From DATEEG01 sp035525055 (lineage in GTDB: Bacteria > Actinomycetota > Acidimicrobiia > Spongiisociales > ZC4RG35): a DNA stretch of 63,635 nucleotides. The stretch covers positions 1-63,635 of the forward strand of contig DATLEZ010000031.1 of assembly GCA_035525055.1 (NCBI GenBank). The letters run 5' to 3'. This document shows, one piece after another, positions 8,907-17,516 of the stretch. The translations under genes were made by a program, and so were the position numbers. How positions within the stretch are numbered: the stretch's first letter is position 1; each line of letters begins with the position of its first letter. The notes beneath the pieces were generated by a model that was given only the letters and a program-made list of their open reading frames with translations, was not told where the DNA came from and searched no databases.

Positions 8907-9171
8907 GAGTCACCAGGTCCTTATACAGACTCACGTAACGCCTCACCATGAGGTCCAGGGCGAACTGTTCGGCGATCCGTTGTCGGGCGAGGGCCCCCAG
9001 GCGGCTCCGCTCGTCCTGGGAGTCGACCAGGTCAAGCAAGACATCAGCCAGGTCCGCCGCCTGATATCGGGGCCCTGCTCCGAATTCCAGTATCCGTCCT
9101 CGAGGTAGGAATAGCGGGAGAACCATCTCGAGCTGTCGCAGGCGAATCAAACGAAGGGAAACGAGGTCCAT
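8893..9171 (-). pseudogene. Chimeric remnant: methyltransferase N-terminus joined in frame to a GT4 C-terminus
   Basis: The first ~36 codons (LRQLEMVLPLFLPRGRILEFGAG) match the start of a SAM-dependent methyltransferase up to motif I. From about residue 38 the sequence becomes the C-terminal tail of a GT4 glycosyltransferase (ADLADVLLDLVDSQDERSRLGALAR, then QRIAEQFALDLMVRRYVSLY). Neither half is complete, so the 92-residue product is almost certainly non-functional. Its end overlaps asnB by 14 bases, implying the lost glycosyltransferase was the original upstream partner of asnB. The frame has survived the deletion. Confidence 0.75.
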
Positions 9172-9230
9172 CGGAATGGCGATGGTACCGACGCCTGCTA
9201 GCTCGATATCCGAGGTTACGCTCGCTCCCT

Positions 9231-10191
9231 GTGCGAATCCTTATCACCGGTTTCATCGGATCCGTGGTCGCCAGATCGCTCATCGAGCAGGAGCAGATGG
9301 TCGTTGGGCGGTCGATGATCTCAACGCGCTCAGTTACGACCCACGACTCAAAGAGTGTCGCCTCGAGGATCTGCAGAAGAGGGGTGGCCTTCAATTCGTT
9401 CGTGCCGGCTTGAACGAGGGCACCTGGGCGGAATCGGTCTTGGGCGAGTTCGATGCGATCATCCGTCTGGTCGCACGCGCTGGCGTCCGGCAGAGCCTGG
9501 AGGATCCAGCGGCCTATTACCGGACGAATGTCGATGGCACATTGAAACTGCTTGATTTCGCCCATCGGCGGTCCATCCCAAAGGTCGTCCTTGCGTCGAC
9601 TTCCAGCGTGTAAGGCGCCTCCGATCGAATGCCATTCCAGGAGGACGACCCTGCCGACAGGCCCCTGTCGCCATATGCATCGTAGAAGCGAGCCGCCGAC
9701 TTTTAGCTCACGCCTACCACCACAACTACGGGCTCGACGTGACCGTGCTTCGATACTTCACCGTCTACGGACCCGCCGGCGGGCCGGACATGAGCATCTG
9801 CCGCTTCATCCGTTGGATCGACGAAGGAAGTCCACTCATCGTGTTCGGCGACGGTACTCAGCAGCGGGACTTCACCTATGTTGACGACATCGCCGCCGGC
9901 ACGGTGGCAGCCTTGTGCCGGGCGGGCTTCGCGATGTACAACCTGGGCAGCGACCGCCCCGTGAGACTCGACTTCGTGATCGGACTAATAGAGGAAGAGT
10001 TGGCTCGCTCCTCAAAGGTGGAGCATCGACCCGCCCATCGGGCGGATGTCAAAGCGACCTGGGCGTCGATCGGACGCGCCCGATCCGATCTGGAATGGGC
10101 TCCGACAGTCCCGATCGAGGAAGGGATCGAGAAGACCGTGTCGTGGTACCGCGACCATCAGACAGTGGCGCGGTCGATCGCCATCACGTAG
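9231..10191 (+). pseudogene. NAD-dependent epimerase/dehydratase, multiply frameshifted
   Basis: A whole UDP-glucuronate 4-epimerase-like SDR can be followed, but in three frames. MRILITGF...IGSVVARSLIEQ lacks the GGAG of the nucleotide loop. The next frame gives VDDLNALSYDPRLKE and on to PKVVLASTSSV, then a stop near 9611. The last frame gives the segment after the YxxxK region, from the strand TVLRYFTVYGPAG to the end (WYRDHQ). The region of the catalytic Tyr-Lys (PYAASKRAAD-like) falls in yet another frame around 9670-9700. At least three indels are needed to restore it. It lies convergent to the broken MBL gene. Confidence 0.8.
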
Positions 10192-10242
10192 GTATGTTCG
10201 GCAGTTTTTGGAATACGAACTGATTGCACCCCCGACCCGTGC

Positions 10243-10688
10243 CTACCTGGCTTGTCTCTGCAGCATCCAGCCCCTGGCCTCATACCGGGATACCACTTCG
10301 TCGGGGTCGGCGACCTCGAACGGGTATCCACCAACCCAGTCCACGAGGTTCCTGAGGGGAGACATCCCTCGATTCTTGTGATACCTCCGCCCAGGTGATC
10401 GCCATGACCATGCGATATCACAACACGGTCGATGTCCACTGGGTCAAGACCTGTCGTTCTCATGTTGGCGAGAAGGATGCGGCCGTCGCCTCCCGTGTCG
10501 AAGAGCACCGCCTCCTCGGGTGTCGAGACACCGAAGCATGACCCCCAGGCCGTCACCAATTCCCCTTCCACGGCGTAATTGTCATAAACCGTGGTGATCG
10601 AGACCGACCTGGGTTCGTTTCGCAAACCCGAATCCCAGTCAGGAAACGTCGCAACCACCCCAACGATCGGCAGGGGAATGCTTCTCAT
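10243..10688 (-). pseudogene. Metallo-beta-lactamase-fold hydrolase, frameshifted
   Basis: The N-terminal part is a normal MBL-fold protein: VSITTVYDNYAVEGELVTAWG, then a strand EEAVLFDTGGDGRILLANM and the metal motif VVISHGHGDHLGGG (HxHxDH near residues 93-98). Directly afterwards conservation stops in the open frame. It resumes one frame over as GMSPLRNLVDWVGGYPFEVA to a stop at 10243. Relatives of this type (dihydropterin ribofuranosyl phosphate synthase-like MBL proteins) are about 270 residues, so a middle section is also missing. It is therefore truncated internally and frameshifted; the metal site is kept but the fold is not complete. Confidence 0.7.
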
Positions 10689-10712
10689 GCCGGGTGCCGC
10701 TCGGGGCTGCCA

Positions 10713-11555
10713 TCAGCCAGCGGCCATCTGTCGCAGGACGTAGTGGAGGATGCCCCCGTTGCGGAAATATTCGACCTCGATGGGGGAATCGACCCGGGCG
10801 AAGGTTGTGAACTGGATCTCCGACGGCTGGAGGCTGTCGGGATTGCCCGGATCCGGATCCCCCAGGACTCGAACTCGGATCGCCTGGGTGCCCTGGCGGA
10901 GCATCCGAGCAGCCTCCACCAGATCAGGTACGCCTTTCGACCTCAAGAGCCTTTCGGCGAAGACCACCGTCACGCTGTCCCGGTCGGGTCGCTCTCGGAC
11001 GAAGCTCGACAGGTCGACCCCGCTCCCGGGGACGACCACCAGGTCTGCGGCGCAGTGGATCCACCCTGCCTCCCGGAGCGCGACCCCGTCACTCTCGTTC
11101 TGGACGACGACACGGGTCGCCGCACCCCGGAGCGCGACGCGCGAGTACGGGGCGAGCGCACGACGGAGCAAACGGGCCCGGACGCTCGACCCAAAGAGGT
11201 AGCCAAGGCCCGTGAAGGTGTTGACGACGAGCGGGACTCGGGCGACCCGGGCGGCTGCCGTCCCGAGGAAGACCGGCTTCATGGTAAATGCAGCGCCGCC
11301 CCGACATCACGGCGGCGGTAGATCGCCGCGAGCCGAGCCGATCGCTCCCAACCCGGAGACGGGGTTGGTTCCCCTCCTGCTCACCAGCCAGGGCTCGAAG
11401 TCGAAGCCCTCGGCTTGGAGACGCTCGACGTAGTCGCCGGGCGGCGCCACGAGCACGACCTCGGCGCCGGCGTCACGGAGGGCGCGTGCGATGGGAAGGC
11501 GGAAGTTGAACAGCACCCAGTCCCACGCCGCCACCACGGCCACTGGACAGCTCAC
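10713..11555 (-). pseudogene. Chimeric remnant: frameshifted GT4 glycosyltransferase fused to the last 35 codons of an aconitase
   Basis: Starting at GTG 11555 (VAAWDWVLFNFRLPIARALRD) the N-terminal GT-B domain is intact to LGAIGSARG. A frameshift near 11310-11330 follows, then the protein resumes as MKPVFLGTAAARVARVPLVV and continues to VRVLGDPDPGNPDSLQP, mid C-terminal domain. At about 10820 the sequence switches in frame to EIQFTTFARVDSPIEVEYFR and the tail GGILHYVLRQMAAG, the C-terminus of an aconitate hydratase (AcnA type). This is a deletion scar that joined two unrelated genes. No other aconitase sequence is in the window. Confidence 0.8.
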
Positions 11556-11850
11556 GACCCGCCCCTCACAGTTCTCCGAAGCGTGCCGCGCCAGCCGATC
11601 AGCGATCCGACCTGACGAGCGACATCCTGGCGGCGGAAGTGGAAATCGTAACGCACTAGAGTCGGGCCTTTCACGTCTGTTCCCAGGGACGATACGGCTG
11701 TCCGCAGCACATCGGACCCTGGTTGATCCTGGCCTGCTTTCATATCGAGAGCACACCGCGACAACTGCGACCGCGAAGGCCACGCGTGATCGGCCGGCGC
11801 CGCGCAGAACGATCGAGAGCTTGCGACTTGAATTGGGAGGGGAGAAAGTT
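11556..11850. other. Intergenic stretch at the left border of the plus-strand sugar cassette
   Basis: About 295 bases between the broken glycosyltransferase and rfbF. No credible protein was recognised on either strand. The only clear signal is GGGAGGGGAGAAAGTT immediately before the rfbF ATG. The promoter of the plus-strand cassette must lie here, but no confident -35/-10 pair could be picked. Confidence 0.4.
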
Positions 11851-12615
11851 ATGAAGGCAGTGATCCTCGCCGGAGGCCGCGGGAGTCGGCTGAGCGAAGA
11901 GACGGACCTCCGTCCCAAGCCCTTGGTAGAGATCGGCGAGAAGCCGATACTGTGGCACATCATGAGGCTGTACTCGGCCTACGGCATCGACGACTTCATC
12001 ATCTGCCTGGGATACATGGGATATGCGATTAAGGAGTACTTCGCCAACTACTTCCTCCACTCGTCAGATGTGACCTTCGATCTCCCGAACAACCGGATGG
12101 AAGTGCACAACAACTCAGCCGAACCATGGAAGGTCACCTTGATCGACACCGGTTTGCAGACGATGACGGGTGGGCGCCTGCGCCGGGTGCTGCCGTACGT
12201 CGACGGTGAAAGCTTCTGTTTCACGTATGGCGATGGCGTGGCAGACCTCGACATCGGAATGTTGATCGCGCACCACGAGTCTGCGGGCACCCTCGCAACG
12301 GTCACTGCTGTCCAGCCTCCGGGTCGGTTCGGGACGCTGAAACTCGACGGGGACCTCGTCACTCGCTTCCGGGAGAAGTCGCCCTCTCTGGAGGGGTGGA
12401 TCAGCGGTGGATTCTTCGTGCTCTCAACGGAGGTGGGTCGCTACATCGAGGGCGATGCGACGACCTGGGAACGGGAGCCCCTCGAGAACCTCGCGGCTGA
12501 AGGTCAACTCAACTGCTACCGGCATGAGGGATTCTGGCATCCAATGGACACTGCCCGCGACCGGGACTACCTCAACGAGATCTGGCGGTCCGGCGACGCC
12601 CCGTGGCGCCGTTGA
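11851..12615 (+). CDS. rfbF: Glucose-1-phosphate cytidylyltransferase
   Basis: A 254-residue nucleotidyltransferase making CDP-glucose from CTP and glucose-1-phosphate. It opens MKAVILAGGRGSRLSEET, the family phosphate-binding loop, with KPLVEIGEKPILWHIM following. FCFTYGDGVADLD and GYMGYAIKEYF are characteristic of RfbF. The length matches the family (about 255). The ATG at 11851 is chosen for the GGGAGG before it; upstream frame is non-conserved. First gene of a tightly packed cassette; its stop overlaps the dehydratase start (TGATG). Confidence 0.93.
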   Translation: MKAVILAGGRGSRLSEETDLRPKPLVEIGEKPILWHIMRLYSAYGIDDFIICLGYMGYAIKEYFANYFLHSSDVTFDLPNNRMEVHNNSAEPWKVTLIDTGLQTMTGGRLRRVLPYVDGESFCFTYGDGVADLDIGMLIAHHESAGTLATVTAVQPPGRFGTLKLDGDLVTRFREKSPSLEGWISGGFFVLSTEVGRYIEGDATTWEREPLENLAAEGQLNCYRHEGFWHPMDTARDRDYLNEIWRSGDAPWRR

Positions 12616-13670
12616 TGCGCGCAGACGACTGGACCGGGCGCCGGGTGTTCCTGACCGGGCACACCGGCTTCAAGGGCAGCTGGCTCGTGATGCTTCTGCG
12701 AGAACTCGGCGCTGAGGTGTTCGGATTCTCGAACGGAGTGCCGACCAATCCGTCGCTGTTCCGGGCCGCACACCTCGACGACGCGTTAACAGCGTCCACG
12801 GAGGGTGACGTTCGGAACCTCGACGATCTCGCACGGGCAATGGTCGGTGCTCGTCCCAACGTCGTCATCCATATGGCCGCACAGGCCCTGGTGCGGCGCT
12901 CGTACCGTCACCCGCTCGAGACTTATGCGACGAACGTCCAGGGAACCGCGCACCTGCTCGAGTGCGTGCGACGCGTCGGCGGGATCGAAGTCGTCGTCGT
13001 GGTCACGAGCGACAAGGTCTACGCAGCGTCGGAGACGAGGAGGCCGCATGTCGAGAGCGACATGCTCGGGGGAGGTGACCCGTACAGCAGCAGCAAGGCG
13101 TGTGCCGAGTTGGTCGTGCGGTCATTCCGCGAGTCGTACTTCGCCACCGGTCTACCGGTGGTTGTCACCGCCCGGGCTGGCAATGTCATCGGAGGCGGTG
13201 ACTGGGCTGCCGAGCGCCTCGTTCCCGACGTCGTCCGGGCAGTAACGAGTGGTTCACCCCTCGAGATACGGAATCCCCATGCGACCCGCCCGTGGCAGCA
13301 CGTGCTCGACTGTCTGTGCGGATATCTCATCCTGGCGGCGGAAGTCGCCAGGACTCCCAGCCTTCCCGATGCGTGGAACGTCGGCCCGGACCCGAGCGAA
13401 GTCAGGACGGTCGGTTCACTTGTGGAAGCGTTCCTCGACATTACCGGGAGTGCAATCGATCTCATCGCGCCCGACCATCCCGGTCCGGCGGAAGCGGACG
13501 AACTCGTCCTCGACTCCAGCCGCGCACATGAGCTACTGGCGTGGGCGCCGCAATGGGGTATCGACGACGCCATACGTCACACAGCCGACTGGTATCGACG
13601 TCTGTGGGAGGGCGAGGACGCACGCGCTGTCTCCCGGGATCAGATCGCATCCCACGGGGCCGGGCTGTGA
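12615..13670 (+). CDS. rfbG: CDP-glucose 4,6-dehydratase
   Basis: This 351-residue extended SDR converts CDP-glucose to CDP-4-keto-6-deoxyglucose. The NAD loop is RVFLTGHTGFKGSWL and the active-site Tyr and Lys are in DPYSSSKACAEL. The strand TARAGNVIGGGDWA and the PWQHVLDCLCGYL segment are diagnostic of RfbG. ATG 12615 overlaps the rfbF stop; a GTG four codons earlier is also possible. With rfbF it commits the cassette to CDP-6-deoxyhexose chemistry. Confidence 0.92.
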   Translation: MRADDWTGRRVFLTGHTGFKGSWLVMLLRELGAEVFGFSNGVPTNPSLFRAAHLDDALTASTEGDVRNLDDLARAMVGARPNVVIHMAAQALVRRSYRHPLETYATNVQGTAHLLECVRRVGGIEVVVVVTSDKVYAASETRRPHVESDMLGGGDPYSSSKACAELVVRSFRESYFATGLPVVVTARAGNVIGGGDWAAERLVPDVVRAVTSGSPLEIRNPHATRPWQHVLDCLCGYLILAAEVARTPSLPDAWNVGPDPSEVRTVGSLVEAFLDITGSAIDLIAPDHPGPAEADELVLDSSRAHELLAWAPQWGIDDAIRHTADWYRRLWEGEDARAVSRDQIASHGAGL

Positions 13671-14893
13671 CCCGCCCGAACTGCCGCCTGTGCGGAGCAA
13701 CTCTCGAGCACGTCATGGCAGATCTCGGTGTGTCACCTCTCGCCAATCGGCTGATTCTGCCCTCCGAACTCAACCGACCCGAGGTGTTCTACCCTCTCAC
13801 CGTTTACTACTGCAGTGGGTGTCATCTTGCCCAAATCGAGGAGTACGAGTCGCCCGAACGCATCTTCTCGGACTACCCCTACCTTTCCTCCGTTTCTCGC
13901 AGCTGGCTCGAGCACTGTGATGCGTTCGCCAACACAATGATCGAGCGACTGCATCTGGATGACAGTTCACTGGTGATCGAGGTTGCGAGCAACGACGGAG
14001 GGCTCCTCCGATATTTCGTGGACAGAGGCGTCGCCGTCCTCGGTGTCGAACCGGCTGGGAATGTCGCGGCCCGGGCCATCGAGTCAAGCATTCCCACCGA
14101 GGTAGCCTTCTTCGGTACCGCCACAGCCGAGGAGATCACCGCAGACCGCAAAGCGGATCTGCTTGTGGCGAACAACGTCCTGGCCCACGTCCCCGACCTC
14201 AACGACTTCGTCGCCGGTCTGCGAATCGGGCTCGCTTCCGACGGCGTCCTGTCCATCGAATTCCCGCACCTCCTGCGTCTAATCGAGGAGCGCCAGTTCG
14301 ACACGATCTATCACGAGCACTTTTCGTACTTCTCGTTCCTCGCCGCCCGCGAGGCCTTGTCGCGTCACGGTCTGACGGTGATTGACGTCGAACATCTCCC
14401 CACACATGGCGGATCGCTGCGAGTGATCGCCATGCACGAAGGCGAGGAGCCGGAGGGACCGAGCGTTCGTGAGACGCTGGAACGGGAGGTGGCGGCCGGC
14501 CTCAAGGATCCTGCGACGTACGAACGGTTCAACGAGACCGTTCGAGGCGAGAAGCGGTCGATCGTCTCCCACGTCGTCGGGTTGAAGGAGGCAGGCAATT
14601 CGATTGCCGGATATGGCGCGCCAGCTAAGGGCAACACCCTCCTCAACTACTGCGGGCTCAGTACTGAGGTCATCGATTACACCGTCGACACCAGTCCGTT
14701 CAAGCAGGGCAGATACCTGCCGGGCAGCAGGATCCCCGTGCTCGAGCCAGGAGCGATCGACGAAACGAAACCTGACCTGATCTTCATCCTGCCGTGGAAC
14801 CTGAAAGCTGAGATAATGACCCAGCTCGGACACTGTCGCGAGTGGGGGGCGCGCTTCTTGGTCCGAACCCCCGACCTGAAGGTATTGACGTGA
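13667..14893 (+). CDS. SAM-dependent nucleotide-sugar C-methyltransferase
   Basis: A 408-residue three-part enzyme. The N-terminal zinc-binding region has CRLCG (about residues 6-10) and CSGCHLAQIE. The SAM domain carries VIEVASNDGGLLRYF. The C-terminal domain of the C-methyltransferase family is marked by GYGAPAKGNTLLNYCG and VDTSPFKQGRYLPGSRIPV. TylC3-like relatives methylate C3 of 4-keto-6-deoxy nucleotide sugars, which fits its place after rfbG. GTG 13667 gives a GTGA overlap and puts the zinc motif at the extreme N-terminus as expected. The carbon methylated is inferred from relatives. Confidence 0.88.
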   Translation: MTRPNCRLCGATLEHVMADLGVSPLANRLILPSELNRPEVFYPLTVYYCSGCHLAQIEEYESPERIFSDYPYLSSVSRSWLEHCDAFANTMIERLHLDDSSLVIEVASNDGGLLRYFVDRGVAVLGVEPAGNVAARAIESSIPTEVAFFGTATAEEITADRKADLLVANNVLAHVPDLNDFVAGLRIGLASDGVLSIEFPHLLRLIEERQFDTIYHEHFSYFSFLAAREALSRHGLTVIDVEHLPTHGGSLRVIAMHEGEEPEGPSVRETLEREVAAGLKDPATYERFNETVRGEKRSIVSHVVGLKEAGNSIAGYGAPAKGNTLLNYCGLSTEVIDYTVDTSPFKQGRYLPGSRIPVLEPGAIDETKPDLIFILPWNLKAEIMTQLGHCREWGARFLVRTPDLKVLT

Positions 14894-15420
14894 ACTTCAT
14901 CGGCGCTCCGATCCAAGGCGTCTACGTGGTGCGCGGTAAGCCTGTCGCCGACGAGCGCGGCCACTTCATGCGTACCTTCGACGCTGCTGAGTTCGAACGG
15001 CTTGGTCTCGACCCTCGCGTCGCCCAATGCAGCGTCTCGTTCAGCCCGGCGAGATTCACATTGCGTGGCATGCACTACCAGCGCCCACCGCACGAAGAAG
15101 CGAAGTTGATCCGATGTCTCAGAGGCCGAGCATTCGACGTAGCAGTGGACGTTCGACCGAACTCGCCCACATACCGGCGATCTTTCGGCGTGGAACTCCA
15201 CGCGGGCAGCGTAGACAGCGTGTTCGTTCCCCCTGGATGCGCTCACGGCTTCCTCACACTCGACCCCGACACGGAGTTGCTGTACCAGATCGGTACCCCC
15301 TACTCGCCGCAACACACGGCGGGCATCCGCTGGAACGATCCGGCGTTCACCATTGACTGGCCCGCTCCACCGGTCATCATGTCCGAACGCGACCGGGGCT
15401 ATCCGGACTTCGAGCCATGA
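14890..15420 (+). CDS. RmlC-like NDP-4-keto-6-deoxyhexose epimerase
   Basis: A 176-residue cupin of the dTDP-4-dehydrorhamnose 3,5-epimerase family. The catalytic His is in TLRGMHYQRPPHEEAK, and VFVPPGCAHGFLTL is the second conserved cupin block. In this cassette the substrate should be the C-methylated CDP-4-keto-6-deoxy sugar rather than a dTDP sugar; this is inference from context. It may act at C3, C5 or both. GTG start at 14890 overlaps the methyltransferase stop by four bases. Confidence 0.88.
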   Translation: MNFIGAPIQGVYVVRGKPVADERGHFMRTFDAAEFERLGLDPRVAQCSVSFSPARFTLRGMHYQRPPHEEAKLIRCLRGRAFDVAVDVRPNSPTYRRSFGVELHAGSVDSVFVPPGCAHGFLTLDPDTELLYQIGTPYSPQHTAGIRWNDPAFTIDWPAPPVIMSERDRGYPDFEP

Positions 15421-16319
15421 GTCGTGTACTCGTGACCGGCGGAAGCGGCTTCATCGGCCGCCATGTCGTGGCCGGCCTTCTCGAGCGCGAGCATGAGGTG
15501 CATGTCGCCAGCCGCTCTGACCCCGCATCGAGCGGAGCCCGCTGGCACCGCGTCGATCTTATGAATGCCGACCAGACGGAGGCCGTGCTCGCCGCTGTCC
15601 GACCCGAGGTGCTCGCACACCTGGCGTGGTACACCGATCCTCGCGACTACCGATCCTCGCTCGACAACCTGCAGTGGATCGAGGCATCGATACGCCTGAT
15701 CAGGCTGTTTGCGGCCCACGGCGGTGAGAGGGTGATCGGCGCCGGGAGTTGTGCCGAGTATGACTCCGGCCATGGCTTCTGCTCGGAAGCGACGACACCT
15801 GCGAACCCCGACTCCCTGTACGGCGCCAGCAAGAACGCCGTGCATCGCGTCGTCTCACAGGCAGCCGACCAACTCGGGACCGATGTCGCATGGGCACGAG
15901 TGTTCTTTCCCTACGGCGCAGGCGAGCCAGCTGACAAGCTCGTGTCATACGTCGCCGGACGCCTGCTGCGGGGTCTCACCGCGGACTGCACAAGCGGGGA
16001 ACAGTTCCGCGACTACATCCATGTCACCGACATCGCATCGTTCTTCGTCGCCCTCATCGAAAGCGGCCGAACGGGAACGTTCAACGTCGGCACGGGCGTG
16101 CCCGTCACAGTCGCACAGGTTGTATTGACCATTGGTCGGATCCTCGGTGCTCCGGACCTGATCAACCTCGGCGCCCGAGAGTCGCCGCCAGGCGATGTTC
16201 CCATGCTTGTGGCGGACATCCGTCGCGCCCGTGCGGAGCTTGCCTGGGGACCGTCGCTCAGCATCGACACAGGCCTGGAGTTGACCATCGAAGAAATCCG
16301 AGCCTCCGGTGAGGTCTAG
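15417..16319 (+). CDS. NAD(P)-dependent SDR, probable NDP-4-ketohexose reductase
   Basis: This 300-residue extended SDR has VTGGSGFIGRHVVAGLL at the N-terminus and active-site LYGASKNAVHRVV (YxxxK). The segments AHLAWYTDPRDY and RDYIHVTDIASFFVAL are typical of sugar-nucleotide epimerase/reductases. As the last sugar-modifying gene after rfbF, rfbG, C-methyltransferase and epimerase, it most likely reduces the 4-keto group to complete a CDP-6-deoxy-C-methylhexose. ATGA overlap with the epimerase gene. Confidence 0.85.
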   Translation: MSRVLVTGGSGFIGRHVVAGLLEREHEVHVASRSDPASSGARWHRVDLMNADQTEAVLAAVRPEVLAHLAWYTDPRDYRSSLDNLQWIEASIRLIRLFAAHGGERVIGAGSCAEYDSGHGFCSEATTPANPDSLYGASKNAVHRVVSQAADQLGTDVAWARVFFPYGAGEPADKLVSYVAGRLLRGLTADCTSGEQFRDYIHVTDIASFFVALIESGRTGTFNVGTGVPVTVAQVVLTIGRILGAPDLINLGARESPPGDVPMLVADIRRARAELAWGPSLSIDTGLELTIEEIRASGEV

Positions 16320-16358
16320 GCAGACAATGGACCGGCAGACCATTGCGGGGGATCGCGG

Positions 16359-17417
16359 GTGAGCGACCACCAACGCCTGAGCAATCTGCGGATCGGGTAC
16401 TCGGCGTACTCGGCGGATCTGTCGAAACCCGGTGACCGGCGGCGATTCCCCCACTACGCACAATGCCGTGGGATCAGCCTCGAACTCGCCGACCCGGCCG
16501 AGACCTACGACATGGTGGTGCTATCCGCCCGATCCGACCTCGCACATTGGGTGGACTCACCAGCTTCGACCCGCATTGTCTACGATCTGATCGACTCGTA
16601 TCTGGCCATTCCGGAGTCCGATTTCAAAGCGCGGCTGCGTGGTCTGTCGAAGTACGCGATCGGCGAGTTGAGCCGGCCCGCATGGAGCTATCGACGGACG
16701 ATCGAGAGGATGGCACGGCGCGCCGATGCCGTTGTCTGCTCGACCGTAGAACAGAAACAGATGCTCGAGGAGTTCTGCCCGAACGTGCACGTCATCCTCG
16801 ACTTCCACACCGAACTTGCCGGTCCCCGTAAGGACCGCTACGAAAGCTCCCAACCATTCCGACTCGTGTGGGAGGGACTGCCTAAGAACCTCCACGGGTT
16901 TCGGGACATCGCAGAAGTCCTCGACCACGTCTCCCGCGACCACCCACTGGCTCTGCATCTAGTGACGGATTCCCACTATTTCGAGTTCCTCGACCGAGTG
17001 TGGAGGCGATCGTCACACCGTTTAGCGAGACGGATCTTCGAGTCGAGCGAGATCCACGCCTGGAATCCGAAGACCCTCATTTCAGTGGCGACCAGCTCGG
17101 ACCTCGCGGTGATCCCATTGGATCTCAACGACCCGTTCGCCGCCGGTAAACCGGAGAACAAGCTCTTCGTCTTCTGGCGTCTCGGTGTCCCCGCCCTCGT
17201 GTCAGCCACTCCGGCGCACCGACGGGCGATGGCCGCCGCTGGACTCGATATGGCGGCGGCACACCCCGAGGAGTGGGAAGCCCGACTTCGCCTCCTGATC
17301 GCGGAGGAATCCACGCGCCGTCGGGCGGGTCGCCTCGGAGCCGGGTATGCCGAGGCGGAGGCTGGCGAGTCTCCGCTGATCGAGAAGTGGGACGCGGTCG
17401 TAGAGTCCTTGTGGTGA
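16359..17417 (+). CDS. Putative glycosyltransferase, unassigned family
   Basis: A 352-residue soluble protein with two-domain GT-B-like organisation. It has no close recognisable family. Segments TRIVYDLIDSYLAIPESDFK, ADAVVCSTVEQKQMLEEFCP and VIPLDLNDPFAAGKPENKLF resemble the linker and sugar-nucleotide side of GT4-like enzymes, where an E-x-K-L turn replaces the usual EX7E. Position between the sugar genes and the flippase supports transfer of the branched sugar or another residue. GTG start follows a 39-base gap with GGGGGATCG. Confidence 0.6.
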   Translation: MSDHQRLSNLRIGYSAYSADLSKPGDRRRFPHYAQCRGISLELADPAETYDMVVLSARSDLAHWVDSPASTRIVYDLIDSYLAIPESDFKARLRGLSKYAIGELSRPAWSYRRTIERMARRADAVVCSTVEQKQMLEEFCPNVHVILDFHTELAGPRKDRYESSQPFRLVWEGLPKNLHGFRDIAEVLDHVSRDHPLALHLVTDSHYFEFLDRVWRRSSHRLARRIFESSEIHAWNPKTLISVATSSDLAVIPLDLNDPFAAGKPENKLFVFWRLGVPALVSATPAHRRAMAAAGLDMAAAHPEEWEARLRLLIAEESTRRRAGRLGAGYAEAEAGESPLIEKWDAVVESLW

Positions 17418-17516
17418 GTCAGACCATGTGCTTGTGTACGGCGCCGACAAACGCCCACGGCTCACTGCCGTGGAGCGTGACCGACCTGCACCCCAGCGTG
17501 GTCGGAAGCAGCTGAC

